Part shown: positions 33,546 through 44,728 of the stretch, in pieces
Layout of the letters: each line of letters opens with the position of its first letter
Numbering within the stretch: the first letter of the stretch is position 1
Assembly: GCA_009760855.2 (NCBI GenBank)
Contig: WPIO01000375.1
Coordinates: 1-64,000 of the forward strand
Source of the DNA: Cristatella mucedo
Lineage: Eukaryota > Bryozoa > Phylactolaemata > Cristatellidae
DNA length: 64,000 nucleotides
Reading direction: 5' to 3'
Notes under the pieces: generated by a model
The model's database searches: none
The model's input: only the letters and a program-made list of their open reading frames with translations
What the model was told of the DNA's origin: nothing
Program-made: the position numbers and the translations under genes

Positions 33546-34215
33546 AATGCTTACTGGCCTACCAGCATGTGCGATCAGGCGATTGCAGCTGGTGCAAAAC
33601 TCTGCAGCTAGGCTTGTCTGTCGTGAGCGTCGCAGTTGCCACATTACTCCACTTCTCGCCGACCTGCACTGGTTACCAGTCAAGCAACGGATTGACTTCA
33701 AGGTTTTGTCGCTCACTTTTAGGTCTCTTCATTCTATGGCTCCAGCCTATCTTTCAGATATACTACCCCATCAGGCAAAGCATCGTACCACTCGCTTTTC
33801 GGAATCCAACAGTCTAGAAATACCTCGTACAAACCTTAAATCCTTTGGAGACCGTGCATTTAGCTCGTATGCTCCCACAGCCTGGAACTCCCTCCCGACC
33901 TGCATCAGAACATCTCCTGACCTGACCACATTTAAAAGAAACTTAAAAACATACCTATTTAGGACAGCATTTAGTGGGTCCTTGTGATTCGTCCTCGATG
34001 TGCTTATGCGTGCTGACACTGTTCATGCTGCCACTAACTACATTTGCATGCTGACCCAGTGCATGTAACCCCTAACCATGTTATTCATTTTGTTTGTTTT
34101 TCAAGCATGATTTTACTTACTATTCTATTGCGTATCACTTTGCAGCAAATGTAAAGCGCCTAGAAAGAGATTAAGTTCTCTGAGGGCGCTTTATCAAGTG
34201 CAATATTACTATTAT
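33546..34215 (+). mobile_element. Younger LINE copy nested in the older one
   Basis: Well-preserved 3' part: LLTGLPACAIRRLQLVQNSA, PLLADLHWLPVKQRIDFKVL and AWNSLPTCIRTSPDLTTFKR, with stop after AFSGSL. It then has the standard 3' UTR and (ATT)-rich tail at about 34145-34215. 5'-truncated. Confidence 0.88.
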
Positions 34216-34239
34216 AATAATAACAATTCTAATAATAAC

Positions 34240-34322
34240 TCTAAAGGTTCGGGATCGGTTCGAGGCACAGCTAAAAGTCAAGACGTTTAGCTGTGCCTCG
34301 AACCGATCCCAAAACCTTTAGA
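34240..34322. repeat. Near-perfect foldback hairpin
   Basis: Arms 34240-34275 and 34286-34322 (about 36 nt) are complementary except one or two positions, with a 10-base loop. Sequence includes ATCGGTTCGAGGCACAGC and its complement. It lies at the left edge of another LINE 3' fragment (34323-34600). Confidence 0.9.
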
Positions 34323-34600
34323 AGACCTGACCTTTAGTTCGTATGCTCCAAAACCATATAACACAATCCTGATTGCATCACGACATACCCTCATTAGAGG
34401 ACATTGAACAAGAAGGTAAAACGCACCTGTTCGACCGAGCATTCGCTGGGTTCGTGTAGGTTGTCCATTATGTGCTAATGCATGATGACGCTGTGCATTC
34501 TGTCACATCAGCAGACATGCTTCTCCAGCACATGTTAAGTGCCCAGAGAAAGATTTCATTCTCTTAGCGCGCTATACAAACACCATATTGTTACTATTAT
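34323..34600 (+). mobile_element. LINE 3' fragment
   Basis: CCTTTAGTTCGTATGCTCCA, AAACGCACCTGTTCGACCGA and the tail AAGTGCCCAGAGAAAGATT. Degenerate. Confidence 0.65.
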
Positions 34601-34705
34601 AACGTTTATTACCAAGAATGACCAAATTTAGTCAGAGTGTCACGAGTAATCAATACGAAAAAGATTAGGCATGCTTAGCTTTAAGAACCATGCAAGCTAT
34701 AAGAA

Positions 34706-34707
34706 GT

Positions 34708-34741
<34 letters not shown>

Positions 34742-34778
34742 AGAGAATGAGAGCGAGGGCGAGAGCGAGGGCGAGAGC

Positions 34779-34828
<50 letters not shown>

Positions 34829-34836
34829 GAGAGAGA
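34706..34836. repeat. (GT)n and (GAGCGAGG)/(GA)n array
   Basis: Simple repeat at the donor side of the ARHGAP1 exon 34847-34950. A GCGAGG-type unit lies between the GT and GA runs. Confidence 0.9.
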
Positions 34837-34846
34837 AGACTCATAC

Positions 34847-34950
34847 CTTGACAAGGAAGCTGACAATGTATTTGAGCACCCTGTAGTTGCTTGCCGGCAG
34901 CTCATTGAGAATGCGCTTGGCCTCGGTCGCTTGCTCGTCTCTCTCCAAGG
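34847..34950 (-). CDS. ARHGAP1: ARHGAP1 exon: RhoGAP, LP..N(Y) helix
   Basis: The acceptor is ccttctgcag and the donor GTCAAG|gtatga, 104 nt. It encodes LERDEQATEAKRILNELPAS then NYRVLKYIVSFLVK, matching the LP..NY.VL.FL..FL pattern of the GAP helical bundle. It ends in phase 0. A (GT)n/(GA)n array lies immediately after the donor in the intron. Confidence 0.97.
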
Positions 34951-35756
34951 CTGCAGAAGGAGAAGAGAAGCGAGCCATCTTCAGCAAACCATCAAGAAAG
35001 TGACCATCCCGTCCTCTACATTATCCGAACCGGATACAAATGCATCTGCCTCATCGACAGCAGGGTGCGGTAAGCTTTGTCCAGGACCAACTTTGATGAC
35101 CGTCTCAGTTGCAGAGAGAAATCTGGGTCAACTAAAGATGCTGCATAGTGACCAGGATTTAGGAAATGCTTCAGTAGCCAACTGAACTGCATGCCGGTTA
35201 AATCAGGAGCTAGGCAGAGCTGCTACGAAGACAAAATCATCAGTTTATCAGGTACTGACTGCAATCAGCAGGATTCATGCAGCTCTATATGCCCATGGAG
35301 ATATCGCAGTACTGAGAAAGAATGAAGAACAGGCCATTTGGTAAACAGCAGACGATCTCGAAGCATCACAAACCAGAGGCGTTCATCATACCGAATTGGC
35401 CTTATTTTAAGGTTGGCATGAGCCTACAAACAGCAATGCTTAGTAACACATTCCCTTTTGCAGCAAGAAACACTCCTTACATGTATTTCAAGTCCACCTG
35501 GCCTCATTCATTCTCGACTGGCAGTTGCCACTTCTAAACTCGCCTGATTAGTGCTAGAAACCCGGATATAAAGTGATGCTCACAACATATAGCACTGGGC
35601 TACTGCTTCTCACTCGAGCTACTCCAGCTTTCCAGATCTCTGATGCCAGTCACACAATCCCAGCACTACCTTTCCAACGCCGTTTAAATGCCCCTGCTAC
35701 ACAAGCCACCCGGGTCGACAAATGCAGCTGGACAGCAGGTGAAATGTAGGACTTAC

Positions 35757-35885
35757 TGTGGATTCGAATGATGTAGTCGTACAACTCGTAAGTAAGTAAT
35801 GGCTCAGGCAGTTCCCTGAGAAACGTTTTCAAGATCACGGCCGCGAGGTGAGCACCTCCCAGAGCTTCGAAGTCAACGTCCCGCC
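35757..35885 (-). CDS. ARHGAP1: ARHGAP1 exon: RhoGAP core
   Basis: The acceptor is gcaatcttag and the donor CACA|gtaagt, 129 nt. It encodes RDVDFEALGGAHLAAV then ILKTFLRELPEPLLTYELYD and YIIRIH. The LK.FLRELPEPL block is the hallmark of RhoGAP domains and includes the conserved Lys that contacts the GTPase. Intact. Confidence 0.98.
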
Positions 35886-36024
35886 CTAAGATTGCAAGAT
35901 GAGTTGCTCAGACATAAGCCAGGAGCAAGGCATGAGCACAATTGTATAGATTATACACAACCTCTAAAAGAGGCTTCAAAGGCGGCAAAAACCAAGACAG
36001 TCTCATCTGAGGAGAAACAAGTTT

Positions 36025-37425
36025 TCCTAATAATAATAATAATAATAATAGTACTAATGCACTTGATAAAGCGCCCTCAGAGAATTTAATCTCTTTCTAG
36101 GCGCTTTACATTTGCTGCAAAGGGAAATGCAATTGAATGGTAAGTAAAATCATGCTTGAAAAGCAAACAAAACGAATTACATGGTTAGGGGTGACATGCA
36201 CAGGGTCAGCATGCAAATGTGGTTGGTGGCGGCATGCACAGTGTCAGCACCCATAAGTACGTGAAGGACGAATCACAGGAACCCATTAAATGCTCTCCTA
36301 AATAGGTGTGTTTTTAAGTTCCTTTTAAATGTGGTCAGGTCAGGGGATGTTCTAACGCAGGTCGGGAGGGAGCTCCGGGCTTTGGGAGCATACGAACTAA
36401 ATGCACGGTCTCCAAAGGATTTAAGGTTTGTACAAGGTATTTCTAGACTGTTGAATTCCGAAAAGCGGGTGGTACGATGCTTGGCCTGATGGGGGAGTAT
36501 GTGGGAGAGATAGGCTGGAGCCATAGAATGAAGGGACCTAAAAGTGAGCGACAAAACCTTGAAGTCAATCCGTTGCTTGACTGGCAGCCAGTGCAGGTCG
36601 GCGAGAAGTGGAGTGATGTGGCAACAGCAACGCTCACGACAGACAAGCCTAGCTGCAGAGTCTTGCACCAGGTGCAATCACCTGATCGCACATGCTGGTA
36701 GGCCAGTAAGCAGTGAGTTGCAGAAGTCGAGACGAGATGTCACGAATGCATGGGCCAACTTAGACGTGGTATCCTTATCTAAACAAGCCCGAATTTTAGC
36801 AATGTTTTGATGATGAAAATAGGCAGATTTGACTGTGGAGCTGATATGGTAGTCTAACGAGAGGTCGCTTTGGAATATGACACCTAGATTTCGAGCTGAT
36901 TCGACAGGAGATATGCTGGCTGAGCCAATTTTGAGAGACAACCTTTCCAATCTCTGAATCACACTGGGTTTGCCCATAACTAGTAAGTTAGTTTTTATCA
37001 TCGTTTAGTTTTAGAAAATTTGCTGCCATCCATATGCGGATGTCATCAATGCATGCAGCAAGTGAGTTTAGAGAATTTGAGGTGCTCGAAGGCTGGGAGG
37101 GATCAAAGCAAAGGTACAACTGAGTGTCATCCGCATAGAAGTCAAAGCCTAGATTGTGCTTGGCAATCACATCAGCAAGAGGGAGAGTATAAACCGTGAA
37201 AAGAACCGGACCTAGCACGGAGCCCTGAGGTACTCCATATTTCAGAGGTACTTCAGATGATCTTTGTCCATTCACGTCAATACTCTGGAGTCTCCCACTG
37301 AGATAGGACCTGAACCACTGCAGAGCAGTGCCAGTGATGCTGGTAGAGTTCAAAAATAGCCAATGATAACAGTCAAGCAACAGTGATGGAAACAGTGGGT
37401 TACAATCCTGCACCTCTTAAACTGA
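36025..37425 (-). mobile_element. CR1/L2-group LINE, RT domain to 3' end
   Basis: Best LINE in the window on the reverse strand: ALQWFRSYLSGRLQSIDVNG, then GVPQGSVLGPVLF, FYADDTQLYLCFDPS (catalytic box) and FLKLNDDK. After a frameshift: SLKIGSASISPVESARNLGV, the C-terminal PLLADLHWLPVKQ region, the 3' UTR and (ATT)n at 36025. About 1.4 kb, 5'-truncated within the RT. Inserted in an ARHGAP1 intron in the same direction as the gene. Confidence 0.92.
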
Positions 37426-37499
37426 CCCAGAAGCAGCCAGGCAAGCCAAACAAGACCATCATATGACTGGTCTGCTCACGATTATGTCGATAATAATAA

Positions 37500-37900
37500 T
37501 AATAACAATAAAACAATAAATAATAGTGGTACAAATGCTTAGTGCCCAAAAGAAGTAAATCTTTTTTGTTTTCTTTTAGAAACTAACAAGCTGAAAAGGA
37601 AACAGGAAAATCTGTTAGAACCTATAACATGCACACAGTAATAATACGTATGAGCATACAATGAACAATTCAAATAATGCAAGGAACATGTGGATCCGCA
37701 GCCTCTTTTTAAAATGTCGTCGTGTCAGTGGATGCAGTAACGTCACTCAGGAGTGACTAGCCGCCGGGCCTTGGGAGCAAGCTTGCACCGGAGTACCTGT
37801 CGCCCAATGATTTGAAGCTAGTTAATGGCTAAGCCAAACGACATGAGACAGTAGAGAGTTGCATGATGGGAAGGCTGCTTAGGAAATACTTATAGTAATA
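37500..37900 (-). mobile_element. Older LINE 3' remnant
   Basis: AGTGCCCAAAAGAAGTAAATC tail and GTCGTGTCAGTGGATGCAGTAACG, similar in order to the LINE 3' region on the reverse strand. Much degraded. Confidence 0.5.
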
Positions 37901-37904
37901 GTAA

Positions 37905-38075
37905 TACTGCAATTTAGCTGACTGAACAGCCCTATTTATCTAGCAGCAGAGATGCCTTAAAGGCAATCACTACTACTTAGTAGAATATAAGATTGCCTGG
38001 TGCACGACTCACACCCATGACATACGACGTGAAGTGCAAGCATCTTTCACCAAAGACCATTGAATGATCTGAAAA
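37905..38075 (-). mobile_element. Diverged SINE-B
   Basis: TTTAGCTGACTGAACAGCC, GATGCCTTAAAGGCAATCAC and GGTGCACGACTCACACCCATGA keep the SINE-B order on the reverse strand. Confidence 0.5.
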
Positions 38076-38204
38076 TGCGAAGATCTAGGCGCACTCGGAT
38101 AAGTAGGCCGGTACAGCAGTATGAAGGGACTAAAAGTGAGCGACAACCTTAATGCCAATAGGCTGCTTGTTTGGGAGCCAGTGCATGTTGGTCAGGATTA
38201 GTGC

Positions 38205-38530
38205 AATAATAATAGTAATAATAATGATACATTTTATATAGTGCCCTCATAGAACTCAATCTCTTTCTAGACACTTTACATTTGCTGCAAAGAAAGCACG
38301 ATCGGATGGTTACTGGTAGAGATGAATTGTGTAGCGGACTAGGAGCACGTGCAGCATGCTCGATGCACGCCGCGGCAAGAATGTGAAGTGCAAGCAGCGC
38401 CGTTCACGATAGACAAGTCTAGTTGCAGAGTTAGGCATCAATTTTAAATGCCTTACTGCATAGGAAGGAAGACCAACAAGTAGTGAAGTTATGGAAGTCA
38501 AAATGGCACAACAGATACTGACATACAATT
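38205..38530 (-). mobile_element. LINE 3' fragment
   Basis: (ATT)n, tail TAGTGCCCTCATAGAACTCA and, further in, VGLPSYAVRHLKLMPNSATR on the reverse strand. Confidence 0.7.
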
Positions 38531-39541
38531 CAACGACACTTACATATTACTGCTGCAAAGCAAACAATCCTGGGAGGTTAGGCACCTCAACTCCAAATCC
38601 ACCCAGACTCACGTTACGAGACTTTCTGGGAGCACAGATATTCACTGCAGATATTCAAGGCAAACAGTAAAGTCATGAGGGATGGGACGAGATGGCATGA
38701 GATAACATGTGGTCACCAACATAACAGGGCACAGTTGAGGCCATCGCAATGGAATGCTGTTGCACTGAAAAAAAAACAGTTGGAATTTATAATCGAAGAT
38801 TGCATTGCAGCACTGACTCAGCTGCTGGTCTTGAGAATATCTAGTCTAATAGGCAGTGTACTGATAACGGCCCGGCTTCTTCCTTCATAAATAATCTTGA
38901 AGGTTCGAGAGTATGCAATAGATCAACATCCATAAAACACTAATACAAGTCCAGTTTGATATAAGCAGCTCACGAGACATCAATCCAACTGATTCTCTTG
39001 TAAATATAAACAACACTTGGACCGATACATCACACTTAAACCGCACATCAGTACAGCTACTTCTCTGAATTCACTAGGTGCTGCATTCACAGTCCCTAAT
39101 CCCAACATCTGCAAATTCTTTAGTGCTTTGATGTTGGCACCGGTGGCGAGCAGAGTGTCCAGCGAGAAATAATGAAAAGCTTTGGCCACGAGAAATCTAC
39201 ACGCTTTAATTCAACACAAACTCACAGATAAGAAGAACATAATGGTCACGAGCACACTTCCTTCAAACAAAAATGTAAGTAAGAAACAAACGAGGCAATT
39301 CATTAAGGCAAGGAAAATGCAGTCACAATCATTGTTTGGAGAGATGACAGTGCAATTAAAAGCAACCTGCCACTAGCTGTACGATCTTCTCGCTCTACTT
39401 GACAAACGAAAATATATTTCTTATTGTTCACGAGCTACATTCACATTCAAAAAAGGACATCAAGCCCTGCCCAGCCAGACCAGCAAAAGCAGTGCCGCTG
39501 GCTGCAGGGCAGCAGCTGCAGGAGTCGATTCGCAAACCAAC

Positions 39542-39693
39542 CATTATTGAAGAGGGCCTGAACTTCTCGGACAGACGAAGCCAAGGCTGAGCGCCGGAAG
39601 AGTCCCTTGACGGTCATACCATGCTGCTCCAGGTACTCGACACATTTTCTGACGACAGGCGGAATTTCGCCATCGGGAGACTTCGCAATAGAG
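39542..39693 (-). CDS. ARHGAP1: ARHGAP1 exon: RhoGAP domain with arginine finger
   Basis: The acceptor is gatcttttcag style (caatcttttcag) and the donor AATAATG|gttggt, 152 nt. The product includes IPPVVRKCVEYLEQHGMTVK then GLFRRSALASSVREVQALFN. The first Arg of LFRRSA is the catalytic arginine finger of RhoGAP domains. The donor is weak (gttggt), but the phase matches the next exon exactly (G plus GG gives Gly, then RDVDF). An AG-flanked segment between this exon and the previous one (near 40500-40550) would bring in a stop and is not part of the gene. Confidence 0.96.
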
Positions 39694-39837
39694 CTGAAAA
39701 GATTGCGATAGTATAGCGATAATATCACACGCACAGAGTTTAAAATGGTCAAGCGACATCGGATTCAGGAAGAAAACGAATTCTTGCATCGGTAGATATG
39801 TACACAGTGGCCAGCTGCTCGAACCTTCTCGAGAACT

Positions 39838-39968
39838 GAATAAAGACTTGAATATTTATTTTCTCTTTATTCAGTTATTTTATATTTATTTTTAATTATT
39901 TTATGAAACGATGAGATAATTTATTTCATTATTTTATTTCAGTTATTATTTTATTTTATTTATTTAGG
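39838..39968. repeat. TTTATT-rich tract
   Basis: A/T-rich run bounded by two GAACTGAATAAAGA motifs (39833 and 39968): a degenerate direct repeat. Confidence 0.7.
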
Positions 39969-40254
39969 AACTGAATAAAGAGCCGTGAAACTTTTCAGAC
40001 CAGGAACACGGCCCAACCAGTGCCAACAGCTTAGGCAGGCAGGCAGGCACGCGCATATGCATGAGGCAAGGAAACTTGCTGTTTATGGCGAAAATCTTGG
40101 CTGTGCAAAGCATTAGCCGGGCTACAAAGCCGATTGCATTAAGTAAAACACCGCGAACATCAATCGCTCGCTGCATCAGGTTGGCTCTGCTGCAGGGCTA
40201 CATTATAGTCCACTGAGCACTGCCGAGAATGGTCACGATTTAGGGCCAGACGGG

Positions 40255-40428
40255 ATGGGAGGGAGGGAGGGAGGGAGGGAGGGAGGGAGGGAGGGAGGGA
40301 GGGAGGGAGGGAGGGGGGGAGAGAGGGAGAGGGGGGGGGAGGGAGGGGGAGGGAGGGAGGGGGGGAGGGGGAGGGAGGGAGGGAGGGGGAGGGAGGGAGG
40401 GAGGGGGGGGGGGGGGGGGAGGGGGAGG

Positions 40429-40496
<68 letters not shown>
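40255..40496. repeat. (GGGA)n ending in a 65-base G run
   Basis: About 175 bp of GGGA and GGGGGA repeats followed by 65 uninterrupted G (40432-40496), in an ARHGAP1 intron. On the gene strand it is poly-C. Confidence 0.95.
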
Positions 40497-40498
<2 letters not shown>

Positions 40499-40820
40499 CT
40501 TATAAGACATCACTCGATTCATCAGCCTGTCGTCAACCTTGCACTCCCCTAGAATCCTCAGAAAGAATGCAATCTCACTGCCAATCAAAGCAAAATGACT
40601 GCTAAGAAAAAGCAAACACCCGGAACTCTACAGGGACTGCAGAAATTGCTAGCTCACTTAACCAAACTGCTTCCTACTGACAGTGAAAGCACATGTCGCA
40701 TCGGCCTTCGGCCACAAACGGCGACGGGGCCTTCGGGTGCACAGAGAAAGTAGCTTGACAGTTTTGCCATTGCAAGGCACGAGCAAGCATTTTGATTGGC
40801 AGGCCTTTTCTAATACTCAC

Positions 40821-40943
40821 GCATCAAGTGGCACCTGAAACTGCTGGGTGGACTTTGGTGGCGCCGGGCGTCCAGCAGAGAAAAGCTGGGAGCCCTTGGC
40901 TGCCGCAGCAGCCTTGTGCTTCTTTGCCAGCTCTTCGTCGTGC
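40821..40943 (-). CDS. ARHGAP1: ARHGAP1 exon: inter-domain linker
   Basis: The acceptor is tttgttttgtag and the donor GATGC|gtgagt, 123 nt. It encodes a Lys/Ala-rich stretch (HDEELAKKHKAAAAAKGSQL), then GRPAPPKSTQQFQVPLD. The short Pro-rich piece and the QQF.V motif sit where p50RhoGAP has its Pro-rich linker and QQFGV before the GAP domain. The linker is poorly conserved, as expected; phase and position make the assignment secure. Confidence 0.92.
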
Positions 40944-41934
40944 CTACAAAACAAAGACACGATTGCAATACTTTTTTGTGTGACGAAAGCTTAGATGCAA
41001 TATAGTGGGCTGGACCCAGGCTGGTTATCGACCTGGGCATCACTCTTGCGCCAATGTTAATGCTGCAAGGTGAGGCCACATTATGTGTACTAGCACAGAG
41101 AGTGGATGGTGCATACCCATATATGATTAGGCATTCAAACTGAACTTCACGGTCAAGAATCACACCAGTTTACAAGCATCTTTCACGGAGGCTAATATTA
41201 TCTTTAGATTGCACAAAGTGACGCTAAACGCACAGCTTAAAAACCATGCATTCCAGCAAAGAGAAGTGAGTGCTAACATGGCTAATACTACATCAAGACT
41301 AGTGTAGCACTAAGGCTTTCAAGGCAAGCCACAAAAAATAAGAACGTTTCATGCCGGTGAACAAAGACCCTATAAGCTAGAGGCTAAAGTCCAAACAACT
41401 TCGAGATTTTGAAAGAAACAGTCAGGTGTCAACAGGCTAAAGAGAGCTGAGTGAGAGTGGATATGGTGGGTGCCCATTGACAAGGTTTCAAATTCTAAAG
41501 GTGTGGTACCGCAATTTGCTGAAGAGCAAAACACAACTAGATGGCCTAGTCGCTAGACGGAGCACGCTTAAGCCTGTCACGTGGCCGCATGTCCTTCAGC
41601 CCACTGCACACGAAAAGCTGGCCATCTCGAGACAGCAGCAATTCATTATGCAAAGGACCTTTGCAATGAAGGTCACAGTACAAGCAAAGCAGAGCATGAT
41701 GCCATGAACAGTTCCAAAATGCAAAATTACTACAGCCTGGTAATTCGCTGGACTTGGTCTCCAACTTTCAATCGTTAAGCTGGCTACGAAAATGAGGGCA
41801 AAGACTGCGTCGCATGCAGAACGTCAGCCACCGGCTGTCGTTGCTAGTAAGCAAGCTGAGAGCTGCTGCCGCGCATCCGATTGGGCATCACTGCAATCAC
41901 GTAGCTGATGGTGAGTGAGGCTTCAAGCCACACA

Positions 41935-42062
41935 TAAGAATATACCCTGGTATAGCGCCTATTCGCGAGATTCGACCTAACCGAATTGCTTGCTTTAGGA
42001 CTCTAACGCATGACCTGGGTGGAGAAGTGCAAGCAGCACTTTGGTGCTAGGCTAAGAGTCGC
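41935..42062 (-). mobile_element. Possible old SINE
   Basis: TATAGCGCC, GACTCTAACGCATGACCTGG and GTGCTAGGCTAAGAGTC suggest a degraded tRNA-derived SINE on the reverse strand. Low support. Confidence 0.3.
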
Positions 42063-42774
42063 GCTAGCACGACGGCAAAGCACGAAAAAGAAGAGGACGC
42101 AAACACAGTGTGGACAGTGGCAGACACGAGCGATCGAGCAAGCGAGCCAGCACAAAGGCAGCAACACGATCTCAAGGTCGTGCTACTAGAAGAACACCGT
42201 GACACAAAGCAAGAAACGCTCCAGCTCAAGAACGTGATAGGCTGCCGACAAACAAGAGATAATAGCACCTTATTTTAATTAACCCGCGTGCATTCAGCCA
42301 CAGATAAAACCTTGCAGTATGGTTGCCACAGGTTGCTGTGGCTGATAACAAGTTCCAGTAATGACAGTAACGAGCTTCCTCCTATGCCAGGCATCAACTT
42401 AAAGTTGTGAAGTTGTGAGGCATGTGCAAACATTTGGCTGAAAAAAAAACACATACTGTTGATATGTACGTACTTCGTGCAGTGGCAGAGCCAAATGGCA
42501 GGGAGGGTAATGTCCCCCCTCATCCCAAGGTCCTAGTACATCATGGGGCAAATTTCCCAGGCCCAGGGGGCAAGAGTACTGTGCAAAGATGTAAAAGGAA
42601 CGAGTCGAATAGATTTACCACTTTTTTTCCATAAACTGTTTAATGTGGCACCCGTGACATTATGTCTGAAGGAGCCTGGAGAGCTACTTTAAGCTTCCCA
42701 CAACATGAAAATCCTGGTTCCACCCCTGACTTAGCGTGCATGCACGCGCACGTGCGCGCACGCACACACACACA

Positions 42775-42826
42775 CACACATATATAGTATATATATGTAT
42801 ATATTTGGTATATATATATATATATA
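42775..42826. repeat. (CA)n/(TA)n microsatellite
   Basis: Short CA then TA run joined to the 3' end of a SINE-A. Confidence 0.85.
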
Positions 42827-42965
42827 TAATTCATTTGTATAGCGCCCCAAGAGAACTTAATCTCTATTCAGACGCCTCACATATGCCTAGGGGCTCGAGT
42901 CCACGACCTCAGTCAGACCTTGGTCGGGGCGAACACCTTAACCACTGGACCAAACCAGCTCGTCA
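42827..42965 (-). mobile_element. SINE-A copy, well preserved
   Basis: Reverse strand: TAGCGCCCCAAGAGAACTTA, CACATATGCCTAGGGGCTCG, GACCTTGGTCGGGGCGAACA and CTTAACCACTGGACCAAACC. Almost full length. Confidence 0.88.
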
Positions 42966-44390
42966 TGTCAACGTGATTCTCTTTGACCTCCCTTGTCTGG
43001 TCCGGCACTGAGGCCGCCTGTCTCTCTTCTGCTGCAGCACATTCCATCAGAGCACGAGTTTTGCAGAAAATGTCTAAGCTGGTGGGCCAGGCCAAACACC
43101 CGACCTCAGCCACCATAGTTGCTCCGTGGGGCTCAAATCAAGCGACTGGCTGGGTCACTTCATCCGAACCAAACGAGGATTCGTCAAAAACGTTTTCTAC
43201 AGGTCTGGAGCGGTGCTCAAGTTAGCCATTTTACCGACAAATATAACGAGCCCCAAAGTAGAGTATTTGAGCATATTCTAAGAGTAAAGTACTTTTTTTT
43301 TTGACGAACCGGTGGTGTTATTGCAGTGACTCATGCAGTCGCCTGACCAAAATCTATAGAACGTTTATGAGATGATGTTGACAGGCAGCTGAGGCTGGAT
43401 GCTGGAGTACCTACATCAGCAGATCTCTGGCTAGACAAAGAGTAATAGATAATCGTGATGGAACAACGTCACAAAAAATGCATAAATATCCACAGCACTC
43501 GGGCTTACCTTTGGGCTCTAACTAAATATTTCGCACGTGCTTCGCGAATGTTAAGGTTTACTTGCCATGGTATACAACGCTCTTATTACCCAAACACAGT
43601 TTCATCCACAGCATCTGCAGCCGTACTGCCAAGATTTATCTGCGACTGAATGTATGCACACTTCCAAGGAACTAACAAAAAAGTCCCTTTTAATAGCATA
43701 GGCTTACGAACGTGATCTGAAGGTCACTGGCCTCTACCGAAACACAAATGAGAATCACTTCGTCGCCGTACAAATCAACGTCCCATCGCGTTTACATGCA
43801 AACACCTGCGTGACAGTCATTGCACACGCCTGCACTCACTTATAACGCACAGCAGAGCCGAATCTGAGCGCTCGGCAACTCGAATGCTGACAATCCTTCG
43901 ACAGGCTAGACCATTCGGGTGGAAGGAGATACACTGGGCACAAAAGAGTTTGATTAATTTCGAGTAGAACAAAATTAAAATATAAGTATTTTTAAATAAA
44001 TATAAATACATAAATAAATAAAATAAATAAATATAAATAAATAAAAATATAAAGCAAATGATAGGACAGAGATATTATAGTACTGCAGGTTGACGAAAGC
44101 ACACTACCGCTTGTACTGATTCGGATAGACTGTTTAAAGACCTCGAAACCCTCCCCTGGCTTCGAGCAAGCAGGCCGCAACACTGAGCAGAACGGAAGCA
44201 GGTTGCATTCCACTAGGCATCAGTTGCAGATGCAATGAGAAGAATGACTGCATCAAAGTCGCAGAAGCTAAGCACCCAAGCTATGTATGTACTGCCAGAG
44301 CATTCAAGACTAAGCCGAAGGATAAGTGCCGTATGGCACACAAGTTAGCAGCAATGCACAGGCTGCTGGGACCAGCTTTGCTAATAAATG

Positions 44391-44557
44391 CTAGCTGATT
44401 TAACAGCCTCTTTTTGTATAGCGACGGAAGAGCCTTTACGGCTATCAACGCCGCTTGCAGTGGCGATAAAGGATCGCCCACCGCAGGATTCGAACCCACG
44501 ACCTCGGGCCGAGGTCGTGAAAAGCAACCGCCTTACCTAATGAGTCATTACGGCTCA
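44391..44557 (-). mobile_element. SINE-B copy, left arm of inverted pair
   Basis: Reverse-strand, near-complete SINE-B ending in ACGGCTC at 44557, head-to-head with the next copy. Confidence 0.9.
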
Positions 44558-44560
44558 TAG

Positions 44561-44728
44561 AGCCGTGATGGCACACTAGGTAAGTTGGTTGCTTTTCACG
44601 ACCTCGGTCCCGGGGTCGAATCTTGTGATGGGCGATCCTTTATCAAGCTGCTACAAGTGGTGGTGATAGCTGTAAAGGCTCTTCTGTCAATATACAAAAG
44701 AGGCTGTTAAATCAGATAGTATTGTTTT
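44561..44728 (+). mobile_element. SINE-B copy, right arm of inverted pair
   Basis: Plus-strand SINE-B starting GAGCCGTGATGGCACACTAG. Only three bases separate it from the inverted copy. Confidence 0.9.

Noticed and set aside
40160-40615. 151-codon Pro-rich ORF and an apparent exon (GECKVDDRLMNRVMSYK) near 40500-40550
   Set aside because: The Pro run is the GGGA/poly-G tract. As an exon, it would put a stop into ARHGAP1, while the flanking exons join perfectly without it.
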